64,000 bases of DNA from assembly GCF_014202315.1 (NCBI RefSeq), contig NZ_JACHGN010000032.1:41093-105092 (forward strand), given 5' to 3'. Below the pieces are notes generated by a model that saw only the letters and a list, made by a program, of their open reading frames with translations, did no database searches and was not told the DNA's origin. This DNA comes from Thermocatellispora tengchongensis. Its GTDB lineage: Bacteria > Actinomycetota > Actinomycetes > Streptosporangiales > Streptosporangiaceae. Within the stretch, counting starts at the first letter, position 1, and every line of letters starts with the position of its first letter. This document shows, piece after piece, positions 52,806 through 60,644 of the stretch. Both the position numbers and the translations under genes were made by a program.

Positions 52806-54197
52806 TCAAAGCGGGCGTCTCGCGCCCGTCTCGTCGTCGTCATCGCCGCTCCCGCCACCGATTCCGGTGCCGGGAGCCGGGCCGCCGCGCCGGGGAGCGA
52901 TCGCCGCGGGGGCGATGAGCCCGCGGCGGCGCAGCACGTCGAGCAGCGGGGAGGCCGCCTCGGCGATGGCGGCCAGGTCGTCGGAGGAGAGCGGCCGTCC
53001 GGCGCCCTCCAGCAGCACGGTCACCCCGGGCCAGATCCGCACGCCGCTCATCGGCACCGCGGAGACCGGCGGCTGCGGAGCCCCCGGCAGATCCGGCTCC
53101 GGCCCCCCGGGCACGGGCGCCGGCTCCGGCGCCGGCGGCGCGGGATAGGGCGGCACCGGGTACGGCTGCCCGGGATCCTGCGGCACGGCCCCCCGCTCCC
53201 GCCGCGGCACCACGGTGGGCAGCGGCGCGATAGGCGGTGTGCCCCCCAGCGGCGGCAACGGCCCGATCGGCCGCTCCTCACCACTGCGCCCACCCCCTGG
53301 AACCGCCCACTCCCCACCGCCACGGCGCCCGCCCGCGAAGAGCCGCCCCTCACCGTCACGGTCGCCGGCCGGGGTCGTGCGCTCCCCGGCTCTCGGGGCG
53401 CCGCTGCTGTCTCGGGCCGGGGCCGGTCGCTCTTCGCTGTCGCGATGGCCGGGTGGGGCCGGGTGCTCGCCGGGCTCGCGGGCGGCGTGGAGGCGGCCCG
53501 TGCCGCCGAGGTCGGCCGGGCCGGTGCCGGTCCGGCCGCCGGGGCGTGCCGGTTCGGTGTGGCCGTGGCCGTCCAGGTCCCTCGCGTTGCCGGCGTGGTC
53601 CTGAGCCGGGGCCGGTCGCTCCTCGCCGTCGCGATGGCCCAGCGAGGCCGGGTGCTCCCCGGCTCCACGGGTGGCGTGCGGGCGGCCCGTGCCGCTGATG
53701 TTGTCCCAGGTGTCCGTGGCGGCGCGGACGTCCGCCCCCTGCCGGACGTCACCTCCGGTGCGGATGTCGGCGGCCGTGTGGGTGTCCACGGGGTGCGGGG
53801 AGGTCCAGAAGCGGTCGCGGCGGGTGGGTGGGGTGGGGGCCGGGTCGGTGGCGGCGGGGAGGCCCGCCACGTGGGCCAGGTGGGCATCGGTCGCGCCGCT
53901 CAGCTCGGCCTGGATGTCGGCGATCGAGCGGCCGGACGCCTGCAGGCGCTTGATGGCGACGAGCTGGAGCAGGTGGCGCCGTCCGTACAGGGCGATCCTG
54001 CCGCGCCTGGTGAGCGGCGGGTCCACCAGGCCGATCGTGGTGTACCAGCGGATGAGACGTTCGCCGGGCACCTCGCGGACCCTCCCGTTGAGCTGCCGCG
54101 CGGCCTCCTGCGCGCCGGTGGCGCCGGGCGCGGGTGCGGCGCGCAGCACGCCGGCCGCATGCTCCGCCAGCTCCGTGATGGTCCAGGTCTCGCTCAT
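52806..54197 (-). CDS. MerR-family regulator with long repetitive linker
   Basis: A 463-residue regulator. The N-terminal MerR HTH (about 5-105) includes ERLIRWYTTIGLVDPPLTRRGRIALYGRRHLLQLVAIKRLQASGRSIADIQ. A disordered linker of about 270 residues contains two copies of a block with (R)HATRGAGEHPASLGHRDGEERPAPAQD or its variant, offset by 63 residues. A short conserved C-terminal domain follows (VTVLLEGAGRPLSSDDLAAIAEAASPLLDVL, near 400-432). The usual MerR dimer coil is replaced by this layout. It probably controls the VIT/VWA gene and itself through the TGACACTGT repeats over its promoter. Confidence 0.85.
   Translation of the reverse strand: MSETWTITELAEHAAGVLRAAPAPGATGAQEAARQLNGRVREVPGERLIRWYTTIGLVDPPLTRRGRIALYGRRHLLQLVAIKRLQASGRSIADIQAELSGATDAHLAHVAGLPAATDPAPTPPTRRDRFWTSPHPVDTHTAADIRTGGDVRQGADVRAATDTWDNISGTGRPHATRGAGEHPASLGHRDGEERPAPAQDHAGNARDLDGHGHTEPARPGGRTGTGPADLGGTGRLHAAREPGEHPAPPGHRDSEERPAPARDSSGAPRAGERTTPAGDRDGEGRLFAGGRRGGGEWAVPGGGRSGEERPIGPLPPLGGTPPIAPLPTVVPRRERGAVPQDPGQPYPVPPYPAPPAPEPAPVPGGPEPDLPGAPQPPVSAVPMSGVRIWPGVTVLLEGAGRPLSSDDLAAIAEAASPLLDVLRRRGLIAPAAIAPRRGGPAPGTGIGGGSGDDDDETGARRPL
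53413..53699. repeat. In-gene duplication of a ~96-bp block
   Basis: A block near 53413-53508 is repeated with substitutions near 53602-53698, offset by 189 bp (63 codons), inside the MerR linker. The frame is kept. Confidence 0.6.
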
Positions 54198-54207
54198 GCC
54201 TCGATAG

Positions 54208-54234
54208 TGACACTGTAATAATGACACTGTCAAT
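54208..54234 (-). promoter_or_regulatory. Promoter and repeat operator of the MerR/VIT-VWA unit
   Basis: TGACACTGT occurs at 54208-54216 and 54222-54230, 14 bp apart. The second is extended to the palindrome TGACACTGTCA. On the minus strand TTGACA (54234-54229) is the -35 box, so a bound regulator would sit in the promoter, as is typical for MerR autoregulation. Confidence 0.7.
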
Positions 54235-54326
54235 GGGGGAAGGTGCATAGGGCGCATGTGACCGGGTATGGGGCTGCGGACACGCACGAAGTCACCGTCG
54301 CTGTCACACCACGGGGAGGTAGCAGC

Positions 54327-54794
54327 ATGTCCACGATCACCAGCCCGCTGCCCGACGAAGCCCGCAAGGTCGTCGCCGAGGCGCTGCAAGGGGCACTGGT
54401 CGATCTGATCGATCTCTCGCTCATCGCCAAGCAGGCGCACTGGAACCTGATCGGGCACAACTTCCGCTCGATCCACCTCCAGCTCGACGAGATCGTCTCG
54501 CTGGCGCGCGAGCACATGGACGTCATGGCCGAGCGCGCGGTCGCCCTGGGGATCAACCCGGACGGGCGGGTCGGCACGGTGGCCAAGAGCACGCCGGTGC
54601 AGCAGCTCGAAGCGGGCTACCTACAGGACGGCAAGGTGATCGCCGCGATGACCGACATCCTCGACGCGATGATCAAGAGGATGCGGGAGCGCGTGCGGGC
54701 CACCGAGGAGCCCGACCCCGTCACCCAGGACCTGTTGATCAGCGTCACCCAGGGGCTGGAGAAGCAGCACTGGATGGTCCAGGCGCAGCGGTAA
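54327..54794 (+). CDS. dps: Dps-family DNA-binding ferritin
   Basis: A 155-residue Dps protein that oxidises and stores iron and shields DNA during stress, as a dodecamer. The ferroxidase-centre residues lie in KQAHWNLIGHNFRSIHLQLDEIVSLAREHMDVMAERAVALG (about 35-75): His in KQAHWN and Asp/Glu in the second helix. VTQGLEKQHWMVQAQ near the end is the usual last helix. GGGGAGGT precedes the ATG. The N-terminal tail is short and lacks the Lys-rich DNA-binding extension of E. coli Dps. It diverges from the MerR gene, so the shared region may coordinate both. Confidence 0.93.
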   Translation: MSTITSPLPDEARKVVAEALQGALVDLIDLSLIAKQAHWNLIGHNFRSIHLQLDEIVSLAREHMDVMAERAVALGINPDGRVGTVAKSTPVQQLEAGYLQDGKVIAAMTDILDAMIKRMRERVRATEEPDPVTQDLLISVTQGLEKQHWMVQAQR

Positions 54795-54845
54795 CGGGCG
54801 GCGCGTCCATATGACCGGGGCCGGGCGGGGCAGCACCCGCCCGGC

Positions 54846-54935
54846 CCTCGCCACGTCAACCCTCGCCACGTCAACCTTCGCCGCGTCAACCTTCGCCGCG
54901 TCAACCCTCGCCACGTCAACCTTCGCCACGTCAAC
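54846..54935. repeat. Six-unit 15-bp tandem repeat downstream of dps
   Basis: Six contiguous 15-bp units of the form C(C/T)TCGCC(A/G)CGTCAAC run from 54846 to 54935. A degraded unit follows near 54955-54972. No gene is supported between dps and the DUF839 gene. Confidence 0.85.
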
Positions 54936-55029
54936 AGGGGGGCGGCCCTCTCCGGCCCTCGCCACATCGACAGCGGCGCCGGCCCCACCGCGTCGGCGGG
55001 GGTGGGTCATGATCCGGGCGGATACTGCG

Positions 55030-55066
55030 GTTCGCGTGAAGTTACCGGGCCCGAACACCGTAAATC
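55030..55066 (+). promoter_or_regulatory. Possible PHO box and -10 element upstream of the PhoX-like gene
   Basis: GTTCGCG (55030-55036) and GTTACCG (55041-55047) are 11 nt apart, the spacing of the GTTCACC-type direct repeats bound by PhoP in Streptomyces. TAAATC (55061-55066) could be the -10 box. The match is partial. Confidence 0.45.
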
Positions 55067-55192
55067 CCGGTGCGTTCACGTGCCAGGGGTCCAATCGTGC
55101 CGGGCCGCCCCTCGCACGCGCGTAGCGTGGGCCTTGAGCACACCTCGCACATCACAACCGAGTGCCGAACAAGATTGTGGAGGCAGGTCCTC

Positions 55193-56383
55193 ATGCTGCG
55201 CCGTACGTTCCTCCGCTCGGGCGGCGCCGCCGCGGACGCGGCGTTCGCCGGCTCGCCCTGGCACGGTACCGCGCCCGCCGGATCGGGCGGCGGTCCCACC
55301 AGGCAGGCTCCCCGGGTGCGCGCGGGCGACAGCCCGTACGGCCCGCTCGGCGCCCCCGACGCGAACGGCATCTCCCTGCCCGCGGGCTTCACCAGCCGGA
55401 TCGTCGCGCGCTCCGGCGAGAAGGTCGGCGGGCTCACCTGGCACGCGGCCCCCGACGGCGGGGCCTGTTTCCCCGACGGCGACGGCTGGATCTACGTCTC
55501 CAACTGCGAGGTGCCGTTGCTGGGCGGGGCCTCGGCGATCAGGTTCGGGCCCGGCGGCGAGGTGCGCGAGGCGTACCGGATCCTGTCGGGCACCGACCTC
55601 AACCGCGCCGGCGGCGCGACGCCGTGGCACACCTGGCTGTCGTGCGAGGAGATCCCGCGCGGCCAGGTCTTCGAGTGCGACCCCTACGGCGGGCGGGCGG
55701 CGATGCCGCGCCTGGCCATGGGCCGGTTCCGGCACGAGGCCGCCGCGTGCGACCCCGAGCGCCGGGTGATCTACATGACCGAGGACGAGCCCGACGGCTG
55801 CTTCTACCGGTTCGTCCCGATCGTGTGGGGCGACCTGACCGAGGGCCGCCTGGAGGTGCTGTGCGATCCGGTCGGCACCGGGCCGGGCGCGAAGGCAGCC
55901 CCCGGGCCGGTGAGCTGGGAGCCGGTGCCGAGCCCGGCCGCGATCGGCACCCCGGCCCGCCACCAGGTGCCGCGCGCGGTCCACTTCGCGGGCGGCGAGG
56001 GCTGCCACTACGCCGGTGGGATCTGCTACTTCACCAGCGGCGGCGACAACCGCGTGTGGGCCTACGACGCCGCGGCCGGCATGCTGGAGATCGTCTACGA
56101 CGGCGACGCGCCGCTGCGCGGCGTGGACGACATCACCGGCACCCGCGGCGGCGACCTGTTCGTGGCCGAGACCGGGGGCCTGATGGAGATCGGCATCATC
56201 TCCCGCGAGGGCGTGGTGGCCCCGTTCCTGCGCGTCACCGGCCAGGACCGCTCCCAGATCACCGGCACCGCGTTCTCGCCCGACGGCAGCCGCCTGTACT
56301 TCTCCTCCAGGCGCGGCCCCAGCGGCGCCCGCGAGGGCACCGGGGGCATCACCTACGAGGTCACCGGGCCGTTCCGCGACTGA
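55193..56383 (+). CDS. DUF839/PhoX-like exported phosphatase-type protein
   Basis: A 396-residue member of the DUF839 (PhoX) family of calcium/iron-dependent beta-propeller phosphatases. The N-terminus MLRRTFLRSGG is a twin-arginine-type signal, although the following hydrophobic stretch is short and interrupted by Asp. PhoX-like features are LTWHAAPDGGACFPDGDGWIYVSN, THLSC-equivalent TWLSCEEIPRG near 145, GRFRHEAAACDPERRVIYMTEDE near 180, CFYRFVP near 203 and an FAGGEGCHYAGG block near 268. Phosphate release outside the membrane is the expected role. The 3' end overlaps the convergent ATPase gene by 31 bp. Confidence 0.85.
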   Translation: MLRRTFLRSGGAAADAAFAGSPWHGTAPAGSGGGPTRQAPRVRAGDSPYGPLGAPDANGISLPAGFTSRIVARSGEKVGGLTWHAAPDGGACFPDGDGWIYVSNCEVPLLGGASAIRFGPGGEVREAYRILSGTDLNRAGGATPWHTWLSCEEIPRGQVFECDPYGGRAAMPRLAMGRFRHEAAACDPERRVIYMTEDEPDGCFYRFVPIVWGDLTEGRLEVLCDPVGTGPGAKAAPGPVSWEPVPSPAAIGTPARHQVPRAVHFAGGEGCHYAGGICYFTSGGDNRVWAYDAAAGMLEIVYDGDAPLRGVDDITGTRGGDLFVAETGGLMEIGIISREGVVAPFLRVTGQDRSQITGTAFSPDGSRLYFSSRRGPSGAREGTGGITYEVTGPFRD

Positions 56384-57201
56384 CGCGCCGAGTTCTTGAT
56401 CACCTCGGCCAGCTCCTCGCGCAGCTCGGCGAAGCGGGGGTCGGCGCGCGGGCGGTCGAGCGCGGGCAGCTCGGAGGACCGGTCGAACACGATCCGCCCG
56501 GGGCGGCTGCTCAGCGCGATCACCCGCGTGCCGAGGTAGACCGCCTCGTCCACGCTGTGCGTGATGAACACGATCGTGGCGCCGGTGCGCCGCCACAGCT
56601 CGCGCACCTCGTCCTGCATGCGCTCGCGGGTGAAGGCGTCCAGCGCCGCGAACGGCTCGTCCATCAGCAGGACGTCCGGCCCCGGGGCGAGCGCCCGCGC
56701 GATGGCGGCGCGCTGCTGCATGCCGCCCGACAGCTCGTACGGCCGCAGCCGCGCCACGTCCGCGAGCCCGGTCAGGTCGAGCAGCTCCGCGACCCGCGCC
56801 CGGCGCTCGTCCCTGGGCCGCCCGCGCAGCCCGAAGCCGACGTTGCCCGCCACCGACAGCCACGGGAACAGCCGCGGCTGCTGGAAGACGAACCCGCGCG
56901 AGGGGTCCGGCCCGGTGACCGGGGCGCCGCCCGCCCGGATCGTCCCGGTCGTGGGCGCGGCGAACCCGGCCACGAGCCGCAGCAGGGTGCTCTTGCCGCA
57001 CCCCGACGGGCCCACCACGGTCAGGAACGCGCCCGCGGCCAGCTCCAGGTCCACCGGTCCGAGCGCCGCGACCTCCCGGCCGCGCCCGCGCCCCCGGTAG
57101 ACCTGGGTGACCCCGCTCAGCGAGATCGCCGTGCCGGATGTGCCTACTGTGCCGGTCGCGCCGGTGGCGCCGGTGGCGCGGTCACTGGCCGGGGAAGGCA
57201 T
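56353..57201 (-). CDS. ABC importer ATPase, sulfonate/taurine/nitrate type (SsuB-like)
   Basis: A 282-residue ATPase. Walker A is GPSGCGKST near 65, Q-loop VFQQPRLFPWLSV near 105, signature LSGGMQQRAAIARAL near 156, Walker B VLLMDEPFAALD near 177 and H-loop FITHSVDEAVYLG near 207. The pattern is that of SsuB/TauB. The first 25 residues are a Gly/Ala/Thr stretch. It is the last gene of a three-gene importer operon; its start overlaps the binding-protein gene by 20 bp and its end overlaps the convergent DUF839 gene. Confidence 0.92.
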   Translation of the reverse strand: MPSPASDRATGATGATGTVGTSGTAISLSGVTQVYRGRGRGREVAALGPVDLELAAGAFLTVVGPSGCGKSTLLRLVAGFAAPTTGTIRAGGAPVTGPDPSRGFVFQQPRLFPWLSVAGNVGFGLRGRPRDERRARVAELLDLTGLADVARLRPYELSGGMQQRAAIARALAPGPDVLLMDEPFAALDAFTRERMQDEVRELWRRTGATIVFITHSVDEAVYLGTRVIALSSRPGRIVFDRSSELPALDRPRADPRFAELREELAEVIKNSARQSRNGPVTS

Positions 57202-58237
57202 CCGCCAGCTCCTTGGTGGCCAGGCCCTTCTGGAAGACGCTCAGCTCGGGCACCGCGTCCACCTGCCCCTGCGCCTTGAGGAACTCCGCGGCGCTGCGCA
57301 GGTTCTCGGCGAGCTTGCCGGGCGCGTCCGGGGTGCCCAGGTACTCGGGGGAGCGCTGCTCGGCCGCGTCGAGCAGCACGAGCTGGTCGAGCTGCCGGGA
57401 CGCCTCCTGCGGGTCGAGGTTGAGCTGGCGGCCGATCGCCGCCGCGGCGGCGGTCTTGTCGGAGCGCACCAGCTTGACCGCCCGGTCCTGCTGCTGCAGC
57501 CACACCCGCAGCGTGGCCGGGTACTGCTGCGCGAACTCGGTCCTGACCACGGCCAGGTCGGCGGTGAGCTTGCCGCGACCGGCCAGCTCGCGGCTGGTCA
57601 CCAGGGTCTTGCCGCCGTTCTTCTGCAGCTCGGCCAGGTTGGGCGTCCAGACGTAGGCGCCGTCGATGTCGCCCCGCTGCCAGGCGGCCTGGATGTCCGG
57701 CGGCTCCATGTCCAGGATCTTCACCGCCGACTCCGCCACCCCGGCCTCGGCCAGGGCCGCGAGCAGGCTGTAGTGCGAGGTGGAGGCGAACGGCGTGGCG
57801 ATCCGCTTGCCCGCGAGCCCCTTGACGTCGGTGGCGGCGCCGTCCCTGACGACCAGGGCCTCGTTGTCGCCGATCACGTCGAAGATCCACGGCACCTGGT
57901 ACGGGATGTTCAGCGGCTCCGACAGGCCGCGCGTCACCGGGCTGCTGCCGGCGAGGCCGATGTCGATCGCGCCGGAGATCATGGCCGTGTTGACGTCGCC
58001 GCCGGAGTCGAACCGGCTCCACTTGATCTCGGTCCCGGGCAGGGCCTGCTCCAGCCACTTCTGGTCCTTGACGATCAGGTCGCCGTTGGGGATGAGCTGG
58101 TAGCCGATGCGGATCTGGGCGGGCATGCCGTCCTTGGGGGCCGCCGCGCCGTCGTCACCGCCGCCGCAGGCGGCGAGGGGCAGCAGGGCGGCGAGCACGG
58201 CGGCCACGCCGAAGAGGCGGGTCCTGAGGAATCTCAT
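57182..58237 (-). CDS. ABC importer substrate-binding lipoprotein, taurine/sulfonate type
   Basis: A 351-residue binding protein with lipobox LAAC at 21-24. It has an SsuA/TauA-like fold: IRIGYQLIPNGDLIVKDQKWLEQ, EIKWSRFDSGGDVNTAMISGAIDIGLAGSSPVTRGLS (ligand region) and GKRIATPFASTSHYSLLAAL. YVWTPNLAELQ near 195 is characteristic of the taurine-type branch. The ligand is probably an alkanesulfonate or taurine; no sulfonate monooxygenase lies in this window, so the assignment rests on family. It sits between the permease (17 bp upstream) and the ATPase. Confidence 0.9.
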   Translation of the reverse strand: MRFLRTRLFGVAAVLAALLPLAACGGGDDGAAAPKDGMPAQIRIGYQLIPNGDLIVKDQKWLEQALPGTEIKWSRFDSGGDVNTAMISGAIDIGLAGSSPVTRGLSEPLNIPYQVPWIFDVIGDNEALVVRDGAATDVKGLAGKRIATPFASTSHYSLLAALAEAGVAESAVKILDMEPPDIQAAWQRGDIDGAYVWTPNLAELQKNGGKTLVTSRELAGRGKLTADLAVVRTEFAQQYPATLRVWLQQQDRAVKLVRSDKTAAAAAIGRQLNLDPQEASRQLDQLVLLDAAEQRSPEYLGTPDAPGKLAENLRSAAEFLKAQGQVDAVPELSVFQKGLATKELADAFPGQ

Positions 58238-58254
58238 ATGGGTCCTTGTCGCGA

Positions 58255-59397
58255 TCAGGCACGACCGCGCCAGGGCACCAGCCGGCGGTCGAGCGCTTGC
58301 AGCAGGAAGTCGATGAGCAGCCCGGACAGCCCGATCACGATGATGCCGAGCACCACCACGTCGGTGTTGTTGTAGCGCTGCGCGGCGCTGATCATGCCGC
58401 CGATGCCGGGCACGCCGTTCACGGTCTCCGCCGCGACGACGGTGGTGTACGCCACGCCGACCGAGACCCGCACCCCCGTGATGATCTCCGGCAGCGCGCT
58501 GGGCAGCACGACCCGGAACGGAAGCTGGAGCCGGCCCGCGCCGAGCGAGCGGGCGGCGTTGAGGTAGTCCTCGTGCACGCCGCGCACCGCGTCGGCCGTG
58601 GCCACCGCGACCGGGGGCAGCGCGGCGATCAGCAGCAGCCACACCTTGGGCTCCTCGTCGATGCCGAACCAGATCACCAGCAGGCTCAGGTACGCGAGGG
58701 GCGGCAGGGTGCGTACGAAGGTGACGAACGGGCCGAGCAGCGCGCGCACGGTGGGCACCATGCCGATGACCAGGCCGAGCGCGATGCCGCCGGTGATGCC
58801 GTACAGGCAGCCGAGCAGGATGCGGCGCAGGCTGGCCAGCAGGTGCTCCTGCAGCGTGTAGTCGCTGAAGCCGGTGGTGGTCGTGTTGAGGAACTCCTCC
58901 CACACGGCGGCGGGCTCGGGCACGAACACGGGCGGCCAGATCCGCGCCGCCGCCACGAGCTGCCAGACGACCAGCAGGAACAGCACCGCCCCGATCCGCA
59001 GCCCGGCGGCCCGCACCAGCCCCCCGGACAGCCGCCGGCGTGGCGCGGGGACGGCCCCCGGCTCAAGGGACGCACTGGGCTCGGCGGACGCACTCGGCTC
59101 ACCGGACCCCCTGGGCTCCGCGGACGGACTGGGCTCGGCGGACGCATCGGGCCTGGCGGGCTGTGTGGCGGCCCCTGGCTCGGCGGACGCACTGGGCTCC
59201 GCGGGCGCGGCAGCGGTCCGTGGCTCGGTGGCCCGGCCGTGCTGGGCCGCGGCACGGGGCTCGGTGGCGGCCTGGGGCTCCCTCGCCCCACCGGGGTCAG
59301 TGAGGTGGTCGGGGGCGGGAGAGACGCCGATGTCCGGCGGGGTCGTGGCGGGGGAGGGGGTCGGAGGAGGAGGGCCGGAGGCGGGGGTTTGGGGCAT
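58255..59397 (-). CDS. ABC importer permease, sulfonate/taurine type, with long N-terminal extension
   Basis: A 380-residue permease. Residues about 130-380 are a normal SsuC/TauC-like BPD_transp_1 domain with six membrane segments and the coupling loop YLNAARSLGAGRLQLPFRVVLPSALPEIITGVR near 295. The first 120 residues are an unusual Pro/Ala/Ser/Glu-rich region with many SAEP-type repeats (GEPSASAEPSAS). This cytoplasmic tail is absent from typical SsuC proteins (about 260 aa). The ATG at 59397 has only a modest GGAA upstream; a start nearer the membrane domain is possible, but codon use is normal throughout. Confidence 0.85.
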   Translation of the reverse strand: MPQTPASGPPPPTPSPATTPPDIGVSPAPDHLTDPGGAREPQAATEPRAAAQHGRATEPRTAAAPAEPSASAEPGAATQPARPDASAEPSPSAEPRGSGEPSASAEPSASLEPGAVPAPRRRLSGGLVRAAGLRIGAVLFLLVVWQLVAAARIWPPVFVPEPAAVWEEFLNTTTTGFSDYTLQEHLLASLRRILLGCLYGITGGIALGLVIGMVPTVRALLGPFVTFVRTLPPLAYLSLLVIWFGIDEEPKVWLLLIAALPPVAVATADAVRGVHEDYLNAARSLGAGRLQLPFRVVLPSALPEIITGVRVSVGVAYTTVVAAETVNGVPGIGGMISAAQRYNNTDVVVLGIIVIGLSGLLIDFLLQALDRRLVPWRGRA

Positions 59398-59414
59398 GGT
59401 GTTCCGAGTGTGGG

Positions 59415-59422
59415 GATATATC
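59415..59422. promoter_or_regulatory. AT-rich palindrome in the promoter region of the sulfonate-type importer
   Basis: GATATATC is a perfect 8-bp palindrome within an AT-rich island (59413-59442), rare in this GC-rich window and 18 bp upstream of the permease start. It may be a -10 region or operator. Confidence 0.4.
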
Positions 59423-59589
59423 GGGACTTATCCAGCTATACAGGAGGGTAGCCGGGTTCCCCTCATGCAGCGATCTTCGGGTCGGTGAGGCGTGGCGCGG
59501 CGGAGCCTCCGCGCCCGGCCAAGCATATCCCACTATTTCCCACTAGAAAAGACGGAAATCTGCCGCTTGTCCGCCCCGGCCGGGGAGGG

Positions 59590-59935
59590 GCGGATAGGGC
59601 GCGGCCCGTCGCGGGCTGAGGGAAGGGCGGAAAGGACGCCGCTCGCCGGTCCCGGGTTGGGGGTGGAACGGATGCCGCTCGCCCAGCCCAAGCTGCGGAA
59701 AGGGGGGAAGGGAGATCTCGCCCGTCCCGGGGCCGGGGGAGCGGTGGAGGGAAGGATGCCGCTCGCCTGTCGCGGGCTGCGTGAAGGGCGGAAGGGTGCC
59801 GCTCGCCCAGCCCAAGTTGTGGGAACGGGGAAGGGGCATCTCGCCCGTCCCGGGGCCGGGGGAGCGGTGGAGGGAAGGTTGCCGCTTGCCCGTCGCGGGC
59901 TGGGAGGAGGGGTGAAGGGAGACGTTCACCCGTCC
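59590..59935. repeat. Intergenic repeat region with a 125-bp tandem duplication
   Basis: A block starting GCTCGCCCAGCCCAAG at 59676 recurs at 59801 (period 125 bp), and both copies carry ATCTCGCCCGTCCCGGGGCC. The word GCCGCTCGCC recurs through the stretch. No gene is supported here. The words GGAAGGATGC (complement GCATCCTTCC) and ATCTCGCCCG are shared with the repeats near 15.4 and 16.2 kb. Confidence 0.7.
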
Positions 59936-60552
59936 AGGGCGGGGGTGAGGTAGGCGCGCAGCATCGTCTTCAGTTCCTCGACCAGGGCCGGGGAGTCCTC
60001 CGGCTTGGCGGTGACCACCAGGGGCATGACGGCCCGGACCATGGCGGTGGCCATGCGGGCCAGGGTGAGGCAGCGCTCGGGTGGCAGGTGCGGAGAGCGT
60101 AGCTCGAACACCTCGGCCAGGCGGAACGCGACGCCTTCGTGCAGGTCGCGGGCCACCTCGGCGAGGCGGTCGCTGGTGGCCGAGCCGTGGAACAGGGCCC
60201 AGAACGCCGGGCGTGACGCCTTGAACTCCACCATGGCGTCGACCAGCCGGTCGATCAGCGCGCCCATCTCGGTGTGCGCGTCGTCGTCGGTGAGGTGGGC
60301 CCGCCAGAACGCGCCCTGCTCGGTCTCGTAGCGGCGCACCAGCCCTTCCAGGATCTCGTCCTTGTTGCGGAAGAACTGGTACAGCGAGCCGGGCGAGATC
60401 CCGGCGCGGGCGGCCACCGAGTTGGTCGTGGCGTTGGCGAAGCCGACCTCGGCGATCTCCTCCTCGGCTGCGTCGAGGATCGCCTCCATGCGCTTGAGCC
60501 CGCGCGCCTGCCTGCGTACGGGCCGCTCCTCGGCCGGGCCGGGCTCGGGCAT
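59926..60552 (-). CDS. TetR-family transcriptional regulator
   Basis: A 208-residue TetR regulator. The HTH lies at about 20-66 (GLKRMEAILDAAEEEIAEVGFANATTNSVAARAGISPGSLYQFFRNKDEIL). The ligand domain has TSDRLAEVARDLHEGVAFRLAEVF and ends LVEELKTMLRAYLTP. It diverges from the SDR/MMPL operon and a 14-bp palindrome lies between them within a TTGACA promoter, so it very likely represses the oxidoreductase and exporter. The inducer is unknown. Confidence 0.9.
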   Translation of the reverse strand: MPEPGPAEERPVRRQARGLKRMEAILDAAEEEIAEVGFANATTNSVAARAGISPGSLYQFFRNKDEILEGLVRRYETEQGAFWRAHLTDDDAHTEMGALIDRLVDAMVEFKASRPAFWALFHGSATSDRLAEVARDLHEGVAFRLAEVFELRSPHLPPERCLTLARMATAMVRAVMPLVVTAKPEDSPALVEELKTMLRAYLTPALDG

Positions 60553-60566
60553 GCTGCACCCCCACT

Positions 60567-60596
60567 TTGACAAATACGAGTATTTACTTGCATTCT
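60567..60596 (+). promoter_or_regulatory. Promoter and TetR operator of the SDR/MMPL operon
   Basis: TTGACA (60567-60572), an 18-bp spacer and CATTCT (60591-60596). The palindrome AAATAC-GA-GTATTT (60572-60585) begins at the end of the -35 box, where a bound repressor would exclude RNA polymerase. Confidence 0.7.
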
Positions 60597-60644
60597 CGTC
60601 TCGGACCGTAAAACACGAGTAGTTTACCGAGTTCGAGGGTGGCA

